Shown here: positions 1-8,180 of the stretch, piece by piece
How positions within the stretch are numbered: position 1 is the first letter of the stretch
Layout of the letters: every line of letters begins with the position of its first letter
NCBI RefSeq assembly: GCF_021726515.1
Contig: NZ_JAKKCJ010000001.1
Coordinates: forward strand, 992,001-1,056,000
Reading direction: 5' to 3'
From: Vibrio sp. CK2-1
GTDB lineage: Bacteria; Pseudomonadota; Gammaproteobacteria; Enterobacterales; Vibrionaceae
Length of the DNA: 64,000 nucleotides
Translations under genes and position numbers: made by a program
The notes under the pieces: generated by a model
Seen by the model: the letters and a program-made list of their open reading frames with translations, nothing else
Told to the model about the DNA's origin: nothing
Databases searched by the model: none

Positions 1-1295
1 CCGTCCAAATAGGATTGCTTTTAGAGAAGTCGACCAATGCTTTAGAGTAATTATCATAACTACTTTGTGAAGCCACCTTTCGTCCCACAATTGAATTTAA
101 GTTTGGTGCAATTGTAGAGTTATTGGCATGGCATAAAGTACATTGAGAATAAAGCTGTCGACCACGCTCCACGCTGTTTTCAGACAAAACGGCTACATTA
201 CCTGCTGTATATTTATTGCGAATATTCAACAAAGATTGAGATTGCTCATCGGTCAGTGTAGACCTGACTTTTAACATGGCCATCGCCTGATCCCATGTCA
301 TACTGGCTTCAATTTTTCCAACTTCACGACCGTATTCAATCACTTTTTGACTATCGATAGATTGACCTTTTTGCGCGGCTTCCAAACTGCGCATGAGCTT
401 TGCACGCTGCTCAATAAAATCATGAAACTCAACGATATTGCTTTTCGCGGATTGCGCTAAAATATTTCTTTGCTCTGGAGTAAGTAATGCGATGACTTCT
501 TTGGATACTTGACCTCGTTTAATGCCATGATTCGATGCTAATCTTAAACTTACAAAGCCAAAATGCTGACTTGGCTTGCCAACCACTTCAAAATCATTAA
601 ATTCTTCATTGCCCGTTGACCAACTTAGAAAACGAGCAGCTAGGTTTGTCAATTCTCGCTTATCATCCTTATTAAGTTTTATCTTAGGCTCCGAGTTAGG
701 TAATTTGACATCTTGCCCTTTGCCATTCAGGTGAGCATGCCTAATCATATCGAGTTGTTGCTGCTGTTCTACAGTCAAGGTTTGCATTACTTGACCAAAA
801 GTACCGGCGATCACTTCACCAAGTTCTGCCTCATTTTGTCCATAAGTCTGTCCTAATGCGAGGAACTCTTCTTCTGAAAGATCTTCACCAACTAACAACC
901 CTTCAAGTGCTCTATTCATTTCAAAACGACTGGTTACCACCTGTTTAAAGGGTGCTTTTTGCTGTTCAAGGAGCGTTATTAAAGCCTGACGTTGCTTAGT
1001 ATCGAGGACCGACAAGGTTTGTTTAGCGACTTGACTACGAGATAAGCTATGTCCACTTGCAACACGTAAGCCAACAAAACCAAAATAGTTAGCCATGCGT
1101 CCAACAGACATATAATCATTATTGGAAGAGCTTCCGGTTAGCCAAGATAGAGTACGCGAGGCAACTGCATCGGTTAAGGCTTTTTCATCCACATTACTTT
1201 GAGCAATATCGCGGACCATGCTGCTATCTTGAGCGTTCGAAATAGGTGGTAAAGCTAATAAAACCATTGCCAACGTAAAGTGAATTACACGCATC
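1..1295 (-). CDS. c-type cytochrome with duplicated LTxxQ-like helical module (partial, apparent frameshift)
   Basis: The gene runs off the left edge, so its C-terminus is missing. The reading frame is open from the edge to about 1262. It encodes two similar modules of roughly 140 residues, sharing the segments FGFVGLRVASGH / FGFVSLRLASNH and SQVAKQ / GQVSKE. Each module carries LTxxQ-like motifs (LDTKQ, LTVEQ, LTPEQ, LTDEQ) like those of the CpxP/Spy periplasmic family. A haem-binding CTLCH motif at 128-142 opens a cytochrome c domain. The natural start at 1295 gives the first half of a good signal peptide (MRVIHFTLAMV). The second half (LLALPPISNA) is in the next frame, so one base too many is present in the A5 run at 1260-1264. 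This is either a sequencing error or a real lesion. A periplasmic electron carrier or stress sensor is inferred. Confidence 0.75.
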
Positions 1296-1528
1296 CTTGC
1301 TAACCTTTTTTATAGTGTGTGTTTATAATCTAAAGGTTATGTCCAGTACTTATAAACCGGAATCTTATTTACATAATTTTACTCAATATTGCTAAGGGAT
1401 TTATCACTTTAGTTTGCCTTCTACTATTTCCACTAGCATGTCTATCGCGGGCTTTGAAATATTTGATTTAAGATATTTGAAGGCTGAGTGCGTGTTCTTG
1501 AAAATGTATCGGAATTATCAATTTCCAG

Positions 1529-3232
1529 TTATACGCTTTGTATTATTAGTAATATCATCAAGATAACACAAATACTTTGCCAAAATTTGACGGGATCTCG
1601 TTGCATTAACGGCGGTTTAGTTTTAGCTAAAAATTGTTTATTTGGTTGATGCAGGTCGTGAACAAATTCGCTGATCTCTGTGTAACGCTTTTGCGGATTT
1701 ATCTTTAATGCATGTTCTAAAGTGTCATCTATCCAAGCCGGAAATTGGCAATTTTCATCAAGAATACTACGGTAGGCTAGCTTATTTTGTGCTGAAACAC
1801 TGTTCGCTTGGGCTAGTTTAGGTGAATAAGGAAATTTCCCTGATAACATTTGATAAGTGATTACCGCTAATGCGTATAAATCAGAACGCTTAGTACCTGG
1901 TTGACCTAAAAAATATTCTGGTGCGCTATATCGAATGGTGCCACGTACCGCCGCTTCTTTGTACATATCGGTAACACCAGCAATATAGGTTGAGCCAAAA
2001 TCGATAATTTTAACGGTATTAGTGCTATCAATCATAATATTAGCTGGGCGTAAATCTTGATGGATCATTTCTTGCCGATGAAAGCCTTGTAACCCTTTAG
2101 CGACTTGTTTAATTATGTCTCTAACTTGTTCTAATTTAGGTTTAGGATTGTCTATCATCCATTGATTTAAAGAAATCCCGTCAATATATTCTGTGACTAA
2201 GTATAAATAATTCCGCTTACGATTAGAGGTAATAGCTTTAGCAACATTAGGATTATTAATACGCTTCGCAATCCATTCTTCTAACATAAAATTTTCAAGG
2301 TATTCTTTGTCACTTCTTAGTTCAACGGACGGGACTTTGATAACAACGGTTTCATCGGTGTCAGTATCGCGAGCTAAATAAACATGACTACGACTACTAA
2401 TATAAATATCGCGTAAAATTTCGTAACCATCAAAAATCATTCTAGGTGATAATGTTGGTGGTAGTGGTAATTGTGTCAGTTGATGAACCTCATCAAGTTG
2501 GTAAGTCGCTACTTGATCAACTCGGACTATTTGAATGCTTAAGTTATCATTACTGCCTAATTTGATAGCTTGTTCAATAAGCTTATCTGCTGTTTCGTTC
2601 AAATCACTGGAAGCTGATATAGCAGCAGCAACTTCTTGATCAGCTAGGAACTCGTAAACACCGTCGGTGCTAATTACATAAGTATCACCTTCTTCAATAG
2701 CTTGTTGGCTGTAATCAACCTCAAAGTTATGCTCAATACCTAAAGCACGGCTTAAATAACTAGTATCTTCTGAAATAATTCGACGATGATCTTCTGTTAA
2801 CTGTTCTAAATTACCGCCTGAAACACGGTAAATTCGTGTATCACCAGAATGGAAAAGATGTGCTGTATTTGACTTTAATATCAAAGCACTGAAAGTACAC
2901 ACATAACCTTTGTCTTTATTAAAGCGATATTGACTATTACGGGTTTGTGCATAAAGCCATGAATTAATGGACTGGATAACTTTTTGGGCTGAGGTTTTAA
3001 CTGACCATGAATCAGAAGTGCAGTAGTAGTCTTCTAAAAAACTAGCAATGGCTGTTTCACTCGCTATTTGGCTAACTTCGCTAGAACTAATACCATCTGC
3101 CATAGCTAACACTATACCTTTACTACTAGATAGAGGCTCTTTAGGAATAACATGCCCTAAAGCATCTTGGTTAATGGCTTTAATTCCTTTATTAGTTGAA
3201 CTACCAATACTGACACTTAACGATTTATCCAT
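1529..3232 (-). CDS. bifunctional PP2C phosphatase / Ser-Thr protein kinase, membrane anchored
   Basis: 567 residues. Residues 1-240 form a PP2C-type phosphatase with the metal-binding aspartates in MADGIS (D46), STDG (D190) and SNDN (D229). Residues 270-530 form a Hanks-type kinase with ATP-lysine K299, the catalytic loop HQDLRPAN (D393) and DFG at 411-413. In the catalytic loop the usual HRDLK is HQDLR. The last 20 residues are a hydrophobic anchor, placing both domains in the cytoplasm at the inner membrane. It lies 158 bp downstream of the formate/nitrite channel on the same strand, so control of that channel or of nitrogen/anaerobic metabolism is possible. Proteins of this architecture occur beside nitrate/nitrite genes in other gammaproteobacteria. 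The substrate is unknown. Confidence 0.9.
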   Translation of the reverse strand: MDKSLSVSIGSSTNKGIKAINQDALGHVIPKEPLSSSKGIVLAMADGISSSEVSQIASETAIASFLEDYYCTSDSWSVKTSAQKVIQSINSWLYAQTRNSQYRFNKDKGYVCTFSALILKSNTAHLFHSGDTRIYRVSGGNLEQLTEDHRRIISEDTSYLSRALGIEHNFEVDYSQQAIEEGDTYVISTDGVYEFLADQEVAAAISASSDLNETADKLIEQAIKLGSNDNLSIQIVRVDQVATYQLDEVHQLTQLPLPPTLSPRMIFDGYEILRDIYISSRSHVYLARDTDTDETVVIKVPSVELRSDKEYLENFMLEEWIAKRINNPNVAKAITSNRKRNYLYLVTEYIDGISLNQWMIDNPKPKLEQVRDIIKQVAKGLQGFHRQEMIHQDLRPANIMIDSTNTVKIIDFGSTYIAGVTDMYKEAAVRGTIRYSAPEYFLGQPGTKRSDLYALAVITYQMLSGKFPYSPKLAQANSVSAQNKLAYRSILDENCQFPAWIDDTLEHALKINPQKRYTEISEFVHDLHQPNKQFLAKTKPPLMQRDPVKFWQSICVILMILLIIQSV

Positions 3233-3390
3233 AAAAGACCTTTAACCTACCTTCAACACTAATCTCGACAAAAGAACTTCAACAAAAAAGGTTTCAAAAC
3301 CTAAATTAAGAAACCTTTATATTATCAATTGTTATGTCAGTATTATTCGTACTATCTCATTGTAATAACAATACTTTGTATACAGCTAAC

Positions 3391-4203
3391 TTAGCCAATA
3401 GTTCGTGCTGGAGAAGTACGCACATGAGTGAAATATAATGGTAAACCAACGAGTAATAAACCACCGGCTAAGTTACCTAATACCGTTGGGATTTCATTCC
3501 ATAAAAGGTAATCATAAACAGTAAACTCACCGCCCATAATCATAGAGAACGGGAATAAAAACATATTTACAATAGAATGTTCGAAGCCCATAAAAAAGAA
3601 CAACATTACTGGCATCCACATTGCTGCCATTTTCGCTCCAGCAGATGTTGAAATCATTGCGCCAACAACCCCCATAGAAACCATCCAGTTACATAACATA
3701 CCGCGAATAAAAATGGTAAACCAACCACCAATGCCGTGTTCTTGGTAACCAACGGTTCGTGATTCCCCAATATGAGCCACTTTAGCTGCTAGTTCCCCAC
3801 CATCGGTTGCGTAACCATAAGTTAAAATAAAGGACATGAAGAATGCAGTAGCCATTGCACCGGCAAAGTTACCGATAAAGACTAAACCCCAGTTACGCAT
3901 AACGCCACCAAAGGTAACGCCTGGGCGCTTATCTAACCAAGATAACGGTACTAAGGTAAATACACCCGTTAATAAGTCAAACTTCATTAAATAAAGCATG
4001 ATAAAGCCAACAGGAAATAAGCAAGCACCTAGAATAGGACTGCCCGTTTTCATCGCTACGGTAATAGCAAAAACTGCTGCTAAACCTAGAATGGCCCCCG
4101 CCATAAAAGCACGAATTAAAGTATCTTTAGTAGACATGTAAACTTTTTGCTCGCCGGCATCTACCATTTTAGTGACAAATTCACTTGGTTCTATATAAGC
4201 CAT
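3391..4203 (-). CDS. formate/nitrite transporter family channel (NirC/FocA-like)
   Basis: 270 residues, the usual length of the FNT family. FNT proteins are pentameric inner-membrane channels for formate, nitrite or similar small anions. Six hydrophobic segments are visible. The conserved central histidine is at H209 in the segment FMGFEHSIVNMF, and the N-terminal half has the characteristic TM2 region around residues 56-80. The start is ATG with AGAGAAA upstream. The downstream neighbour is a PP2C/kinase protein. The sequence alone does not separate formate from nitrite as substrate; nitrite is favoured only by the neighbourhood seen in related species. Confidence 0.85.
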   Translation of the reverse strand: MAYIEPSEFVTKMVDAGEQKVYMSTKDTLIRAFMAGAILGLAAVFAITVAMKTGSPILGACLFPVGFIMLYLMKFDLLTGVFTLVPLSWLDKRPGVTFGGVMRNWGLVFIGNFAGAMATAFFMSFILTYGYATDGGELAAKVAHIGESRTVGYQEHGIGGWFTIFIRGMLCNWMVSMGVVGAMISTSAGAKMAAMWMPVMLFFFMGFEHSIVNMFLFPFSMIMGGEFTVYDYLLWNEIPTVLGNLAGGLLLVGLPLYFTHVRTSPARTIG

Positions 4204-4562
4204 AGTTTCTCTCTGTTATCGTTAAATTTATAGTTGTTACAATATTGTTAAGCACAAAAAGTGCCAATATTTCAACTTATTGATTTAACGATATTAATTT
4301 AATTTTATAGCTATTTAACAAGCTATCATGAACAGTAGTAGTGCAAAATGTTATGATAAGTGCAATCCTTTGCACCAAAGTTGATAGCATGATTTCTATG
4401 GGAATTTTTTAAGGGATTTTAAATAAATGATATTTCTTGAGGTATGTTCAGCATTGGTTTCTTGCTGGTTTACAGCCAAACAGTTCTACCCGCCTTGCTA
4501 TTTAGTACAAAGAAAAGGGTTTAGCGTGAAGAAATCTCACAACCCAATGTGGAAAATCGTGT
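4204..4562. other. intergenic region, promoter side of the FNT channel gene
   Basis: No ORF with coding character is visible in these 359 bases. The region should hold the promoter of the minus-strand FNT channel gene and the end of the fic transcript. The clearest signal is the palindrome listed at 4360-4375. Nothing else is recognised. Confidence 0.5.
4360..4375. promoter_or_regulatory. 16-bp inverted repeat GTGCAA-N4-TTGCAC, possible operator
   Basis: A perfect 6+6 bp inverted repeat lies 157 bp upstream of the FNT channel start. A third GTGCAA half-site begins at 4341. The regulator cannot be named. The half-sites resemble those of NtrC in sequence but have the opposite orientation. Confidence 0.35.
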
Positions 4563-5165
4563 TTAACTGCGCTTTTCAGCTTTAGTGACACAAACAGAAA
4601 ATAGCTCTTTCATTGGTACATAATTACAATGGTAACCATGAATATTGGCGGCTACCCATCGCTCAGGAGTAATACCAGAAAAATTAATATTGTAGCCACA
4701 ATTGATTGCAATATGCTCAAACAACAAACGTTGAGCACGACCATTACCTTCTCGAAATGGATGGAGTACATTAATATCGCAATAATACTCAGCTAACTTA
4801 ATAAGCAATTCATTATATGGAAGATCAACTAAATACTTATCTTTTTCTAACATTGAAAACAGATTATTTGCTTCTTTTTCAATTCTAGCTACATTACAAA
4901 AACGTGTATTCCCTTTTGAAATATCAATAGTTCTTAGTTCACCTGCCCATTCAAATAGGTCGGAGAACAAAATGTGATGAATTGAGCGCAGATAGTTGAA
5001 GTCGTAAGGAGGTAATTGAAATTCCACATACATTGCTGCCAACGTTGTTAAATCACGTTCAGCAGCCTCTAATACAGCTTCATTTCTGATGTTGAGCTTA
5101 TTAACAAGAACCGTGCTATTTTCGTAAGTATAAGGATCTTGTGTTGTCCCGTATTTATCAGCCAC
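4563..5165 (-). CDS. fic: Fic family AMP-transferase toxin
   Basis: 200 residues, matching the length and N-terminal layout of E. coli Fic. The catalytic motif HPFREGNGR is intact at residues 135-143, with the catalytic His135 and the acidic residue at 139. Fic enzymes transfer AMP or another nucleotide from NTP to target proteins such as gyrase or topoisomerase IV. The start is a GTG at 5165 with AAAGG upstream. The gene overlaps the end of the upstream gene by 8 bp, so translation is coupled. The partner carries a class I inhibitory motif, so this is a toxin-antitoxin pair. No inhibitory helix is seen in Fic itself. Confidence 0.92.
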   Translation of the reverse strand: MADKYGTTQDPYTYENSTVLVNKLNIRNEAVLEAAERDLTTLAAMYVEFQLPPYDFNYLRSIHHILFSDLFEWAGELRTIDISKGNTRFCNVARIEKEANNLFSMLEKDKYLVDLPYNELLIKLAEYYCDINVLHPFREGNGRAQRLLFEHIAINCGYNINFSGITPERWVAANIHGYHCNYVPMKELFSVCVTKAEKRS

Positions 5166-5613
5166 TGATCGCCTTTAACGAATTGAGGTTTGAGTATTTA
5201 TTTAACAAAATTTGACGTTGTTGCTCTCTGTCGAGTGATACATCGAAATCACTAGCAACATCATGTCCCTCTAAACGCATACTTTCTTTAAAGTTATCCA
5301 TTTTAACTTGCTCGAAATAGGCATGTTTTTCTTCGTAAGAGGAAAGTTTTGAATTACTTGGCATAACTAAATCAATGTCATTAAGTTGAGATTGAATCGC
5401 TTTCCCTGATTCAAAAACACCCCAACTATTAATAGCAAAACGGAAGGTTCGACCTTGGCGCTCTCTTTGAATGTGTAAGCCTAAATCTTCAACTAATGAG
5501 TTAACTACGGATTGTACTTTTCGTTCAGAAATCCCAGTTGCAGCAACGATTGCTTGGGTATTTGGAGACTCCAATCGAGTCATTGCAGCTAAAACTAATA
5601 ATTCGTACTTCAT
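5158..5613 (-). CDS. winged-helix / YhfG-like antitoxin for Fic
   Basis: 151 residues when started at the ATG at 5613, which has GAGGT five bases upstream; a longer start at 5628 lacks this. Residues about 1-65 look like a winged helix-turn-helix (TQAIVAATGISERKVQSVVN). Residues about 98-145 match the E. coli YhfG family. They contain SMRLEG (S111, E115, G116), which fits the (S/T)xxxE(G/N) inhibitory motif of class I Fic antitoxins. E. coli YhfG is only about 55 residues, so this is a fusion. It probably binds both Fic and its own promoter. The DNA-binding role is inferred. Confidence 0.8.
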   Translation of the reverse strand: MKYELLVLAAMTRLESPNTQAIVAATGISERKVQSVVNSLVEDLGLHIQRERQGRTFRFAINSWGVFESGKAIQSQLNDIDLVMPSNSKLSSYEEKHAYFEQVKMDNFKESMRLEGHDVASDFDVSLDREQQRQILLNKYSNLNSLKAISG

Positions 5614-5721
5614 GCTTACCTCGCACATTTATGCGGAAATAATATTAGTCTACTACTCAAAGAGAATGATTTCCATTTTTGAACACTAAATGAACTGTAA
5701 ACATCCCTACTTTAATGCCAT

Positions 5722-6807
5722 TTAAGGTGTAGGCACATCTTCCTTGCTAACATTTTGAGATTGGGTAATAGAAGTCGCGAACGCTTTATCATCTTGATCG
5801 GGAACCAAGCCATCTTGCCCTTCGCCTTTTATTGGTGTGAAAGCCAAGCGAGAAAATAGCGGGAAGTGGTCTGAGCCAATGGATGGTAATCTTTGGATAC
5901 TCTGAACGGTAAAGTGCTCACTGTGAAAAAGATGGTCTAGCGGCCAGCGAAGTAGCGGATATTCGACATGAAAGGTATTAAACATTCCTCTACCTACCCT
6001 AGGATCCAGTAAACCACTCAATTTACGGAATAAACGAGTGGTTCGAGACCATGCCACATCATTTAAGTCACCGGTAACGATGATTGGCTGATCGCTATCT
6101 CCCACACTACGCGCGACGATGATTAATTCGGCATCACGTTCGGCTGATTCAGGGTTTTCTGTAGGGCTTGGCGGCGCAGGATGTAGAAAATGCATTCGTA
6201 CCAAGTCACCGGTCGGCAACTCTACAAGCGTATGCATAGATGGAATATCATCTTCAACTAGGTAAGCAATTTCTTTCTCATGCAACGGCAGTCGCGAATA
6301 CACATGCATGCCATAAAGGTTATCTAACGGACACTTCATGGTTTCAGGCATATCGACTTCAAGGCATTCTAATTGGTTTTCCCACCATTGATCCGATTCA
6401 AGCGTCACCAGCACATCAGGCTGATATTTATTAACCAGCTCAACCAGCTTATGAGCATCTCGATTCGGTGTCAGAACATTGGCGGTTAAGATACTAAGTT
6501 GACGAGTCTCATCGACATTTTGGCTTGAATGAACTTCAACTCGCCATAGTTTGGTATAGGGCAAAATCCACCAAAGCTGCCAAACCAAACATAGTGCTGT
6601 CGGGATAATAATAAACCAGTTTTGAAGCTCAGAAAGGTCAAGAATGATCAGTTGCAGCAAGATCAGTAATGCGGCACAGATAGCGAGCTGCATCCGAGGA
6701 AAGTCCATTCCTCTAACAATCCAATGTGGATGACGGGATATAGGAAGCAGAGTCGCTCCAACAATCAATCCTGTCACTATATAAATCACTATGTCCAAAT
6801 ATCCCAA
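5722..6807 (-). CDS. membrane protein with endonuclease/exonuclease/phosphatase (EEP) domain
   Basis: About 361 residues. Three hydrophobic segments fill the first 90 residues. An EEP domain follows, with the conserved pieces LTANVLTPN, LVTLESD (metal-binding Glu), the His of HFLHPAPP, TGDLND and the terminal SDHFPL. Members cleave phosphodiester bonds in nucleic acids or act as phosphatases. The domain probably faces the periplasm, by analogy with similar YafD-like proteins. The start is uncertain: 6807 is a TTG, with further TTG and GTG options within 20 bases. The C-terminal 30 residues are acidic and poorly conserved in appearance. It stands alone between the Fic module and the attC region. 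Confidence 0.8.
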   Translation of the reverse strand: MGYLDIVIYIVTGLIVGATLLPISRHPHWIVRGMDFPRMQLAICAALLILLQLIILDLSELQNWFIIIPTALCLVWQLWWILPYTKLWRVEVHSSQNVDETRQLSILTANVLTPNRDAHKLVELVNKYQPDVLVTLESDQWWENQLECLEVDMPETMKCPLDNLYGMHVYSRLPLHEKEIAYLVEDDIPSMHTLVELPTGDLVRMHFLHPAPPSPTENPESAERDAELIIVARSVGDSDQPIIVTGDLNDVAWSRTTRLFRKLSGLLDPRVGRGMFNTFHVEYPLLRWPLDHLFHSEHFTVQSIQRLPSIGSDHFPLFSRLAFTPIKGEGQDGLVPDQDDKAFATSITQSQNVSKEDVPTP

Positions 6808-7002
6808 GTATTTATACCTAAAGTTAAAGCTAAACCGTCGTCAAACACCTACTATAAAACAAAAATTACTAAACCTTGAAAGCCAAGATTTAGTATTTTG
6901 TTATCTGCTACATACAATCAGAGCCTTACCTACTCTGTTTTGTCACACTAATCACACTGTAGGAATGGCTGGGGAAGTCCGCATAAGCATTCTCGGTTGA
7001 TT
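6808..7002. other. intergenic region before attC-1
   Basis: No gene is visible here. The stretch should contain the promoter of the minus-strand EEP gene. Its right end abuts the terminal attC site, so it is probably the original chromosomal flank of the cassette array. Confidence 0.4.
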
Positions 7003-7104
7003 TAGTAACGCCGCATTAAGGGGGGAAATTTATTGTTGGCTAAAATAACGAACGAAGTGAGAAAAACCAACTGTAAGTTTTCCCACTTGAATGAAATGTT
7101 ATGT
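7003..7104 (-). repeat. integron attC recombination site 1
   Basis: The site is 102 bp and is oriented with the minus-strand cassette gene that ends five bases upstream of it. On the minus strand it begins with ACATAAC (R'') and ends with GTTACTA (R'). The inner arms CATTCAAGTGGGAAA and TTTCCCCCCTTAATG pair over most of their length, leaving an unpaired C after CATT. R'' and R' match only in the AAC/GTT core. This is expected where the last bases come from non-cassette DNA, so the site looks like the terminal one of the array. Confidence 0.8.
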
Positions 7105-7109
7105 GCTTT

Positions 7110-7679
7110 TTAATCTGATAGCAATTGAAGGTTTACAGCTAAGTTTTCTCCAATTTCAAATGAAGATTCGATTGCTGTAATAATCTGCACAACTTGAGCC
7201 AACGTATATTTACGAGCGTACATATACTTTCCGCCGCTAGTTAACCAAAATTCTAGTTTAATTACATTATCTTTCGCTGTAACCGAAAGCTTAGGATTTG
7301 AAATTGCACAATCAATGTCTTTTTTGTATTCGCCATCGAACTCAACTGATGATAGTGCTTCCATCTTTGACCGTGCTAACTTTAAAGTATTTAGCAGAAA
7401 ATAGGTTTCTAAGGGGTTCAAAGATGCTTTACCCGGGAGGTGACGAGCATCGGGGCCAGGTACATATAAGAATAAATACCAAGAGTAAAAAGCACTATCC
7501 GCAGAGTTATGAAATATGAACTTGTTGACAATTGAAGTGAGCTCATTCGATTGGTCAATGGTTTGACCTGAGAAGTATTTGCCAACAGGCCTTTTTTCAT
7601 GAGCTACTATCGTCCCCGTAATACCATCAATGTATTGAGGTTTAGGTAAAGCTATTGATTTTTTTAATGTTTCGGACAT
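7110..7679 (-). CDS. integron cassette protein of unknown function
   Basis: 189 residues, not recognised. No signal peptide or membrane segment is evident. The composition is mixed alpha/beta with a tryptophan/tyrosine-rich stretch (FYSWYLFLYVPG) near residue 65-76. The gene sits between two attC sites in the same orientation, and its stop codon is 5 bp before attC-1, the standard layout of a single-gene cassette of about 760 bp. The start is ATG at 7679 with only a weak ribosome binding site. Cassette genes of this kind often encode small accessory or defence proteins, but nothing in this sequence says which. Confidence 0.75.
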   Translation of the reverse strand: MSETLKKSIALPKPQYIDGITGTIVAHEKRPVGKYFSGQTIDQSNELTSIVNKFIFHNSADSAFYSWYLFLYVPGPDARHLPGKASLNPLETYFLLNTLKLARSKMEALSSVEFDGEYKKDIDCAISNPKLSVTAKDNVIKLEFWLTSGGKYMYARKYTLAQVVQIITAIESSFEIGENLAVNLQLLSD

Positions 7680-7762
7680 ATATCAAATACAAATTTACAT
7701 TTAAATACAGTTTATGAATTCTACTACAAATTTTGGTTCAGCCTTACTACTTTCTACCAGAC

Positions 7763-7868
7763 ACATAACGCCTGCAATAAGGTGCCCCACGAAAAGCCTA
7801 CAAAGCACACCGAGTTCCATACCAAAAACCGCCGAGTGTAACGGGTCAACTTGATTGCTTTGTTATGT
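7763..7868 (-). repeat. integron attC recombination site 2
   Basis: The site is 106 bp. Its outer arms are exactly complementary: ACATAAC at 7763-7769 and GTTATGT at 7862-7868. On the minus strand the inner arms are GCAATCAAGTTG and CACCTTATTGC; they pair except for one mismatch and one unpaired C, at the same position as in attC-1. It lies directly after the stop codon of the nucleotidyltransferase-like gene. The core GTTATGT is close to the GTTRRRY consensus. Confidence 0.85.
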
Positions 7869-8180
7869 TTATCTATCAGTTGGTTTCATCGTTTCTATGA
7901 TAGAAATAACGTCACACAAATTACTGCCATTATAAGATAACAGATACTTCGCTGATGCTTTACTTATAAAGTTCAATTCAGCTTCTTCTGATTTAGAAAG
8001 CATAGTTATTGAGGCTTTCCCCACTTTTTCCATTAGACCTTTTTTTAATGAAATAGCGTCTAAGCATGACTTACGGCTAGTCGAATTATGAACAATTAAG
8101 ATATCTATATCATTGAAAGCCTCTGAAGCTTTAAAGTAAGAGCCGAAGCCATAAACTTTAGCTAACAATTTTATAACCAA
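7869..8180 (-). CDS. small nucleotidyltransferase-fold protein
   Basis: 103 residues. The segment GFGSYFKASEAFNDIDILIV (11-30) has the minimal nucleotidyltransferase signature: Gly-Ser (13-14) followed by Asp-x-Asp (24, 26). No clear third catalytic acid is visible, and few residues precede the first strand, so this is a short member of the MNT/NTase superfamily. The start is a TTG at 8180; a second TTG is at 8168. The gene overlaps the upstream gene by 10 bp and ends directly at attC-2. It is the last gene of a three-gene unit with an HNH nuclease. Nucleotidyl transfer to a protein or RNA partner is a guess. Confidence 0.65.
   Translation of the reverse strand: MVIKLLAKVYGFGSYFKASEAFNDIDILIVHNSTSRKSCLDAISLKKGLMEKVGKASITMLSKSEEAELNFISKASAKYLLSYNGSNLCDVISIIETMKPTDR

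Noticed and set aside
4283..4303. FNR-like TTGAT...ATTAA upstream of the FNT gene
   Set aside because: Only one half matches the FNR consensus; the second half is too degenerate to support a site.
6791..7000. Plus-strand 69-codon ORF before attC-1
   Set aside because: No ribosome binding site or family resemblance; it overlaps the EEP promoter region.
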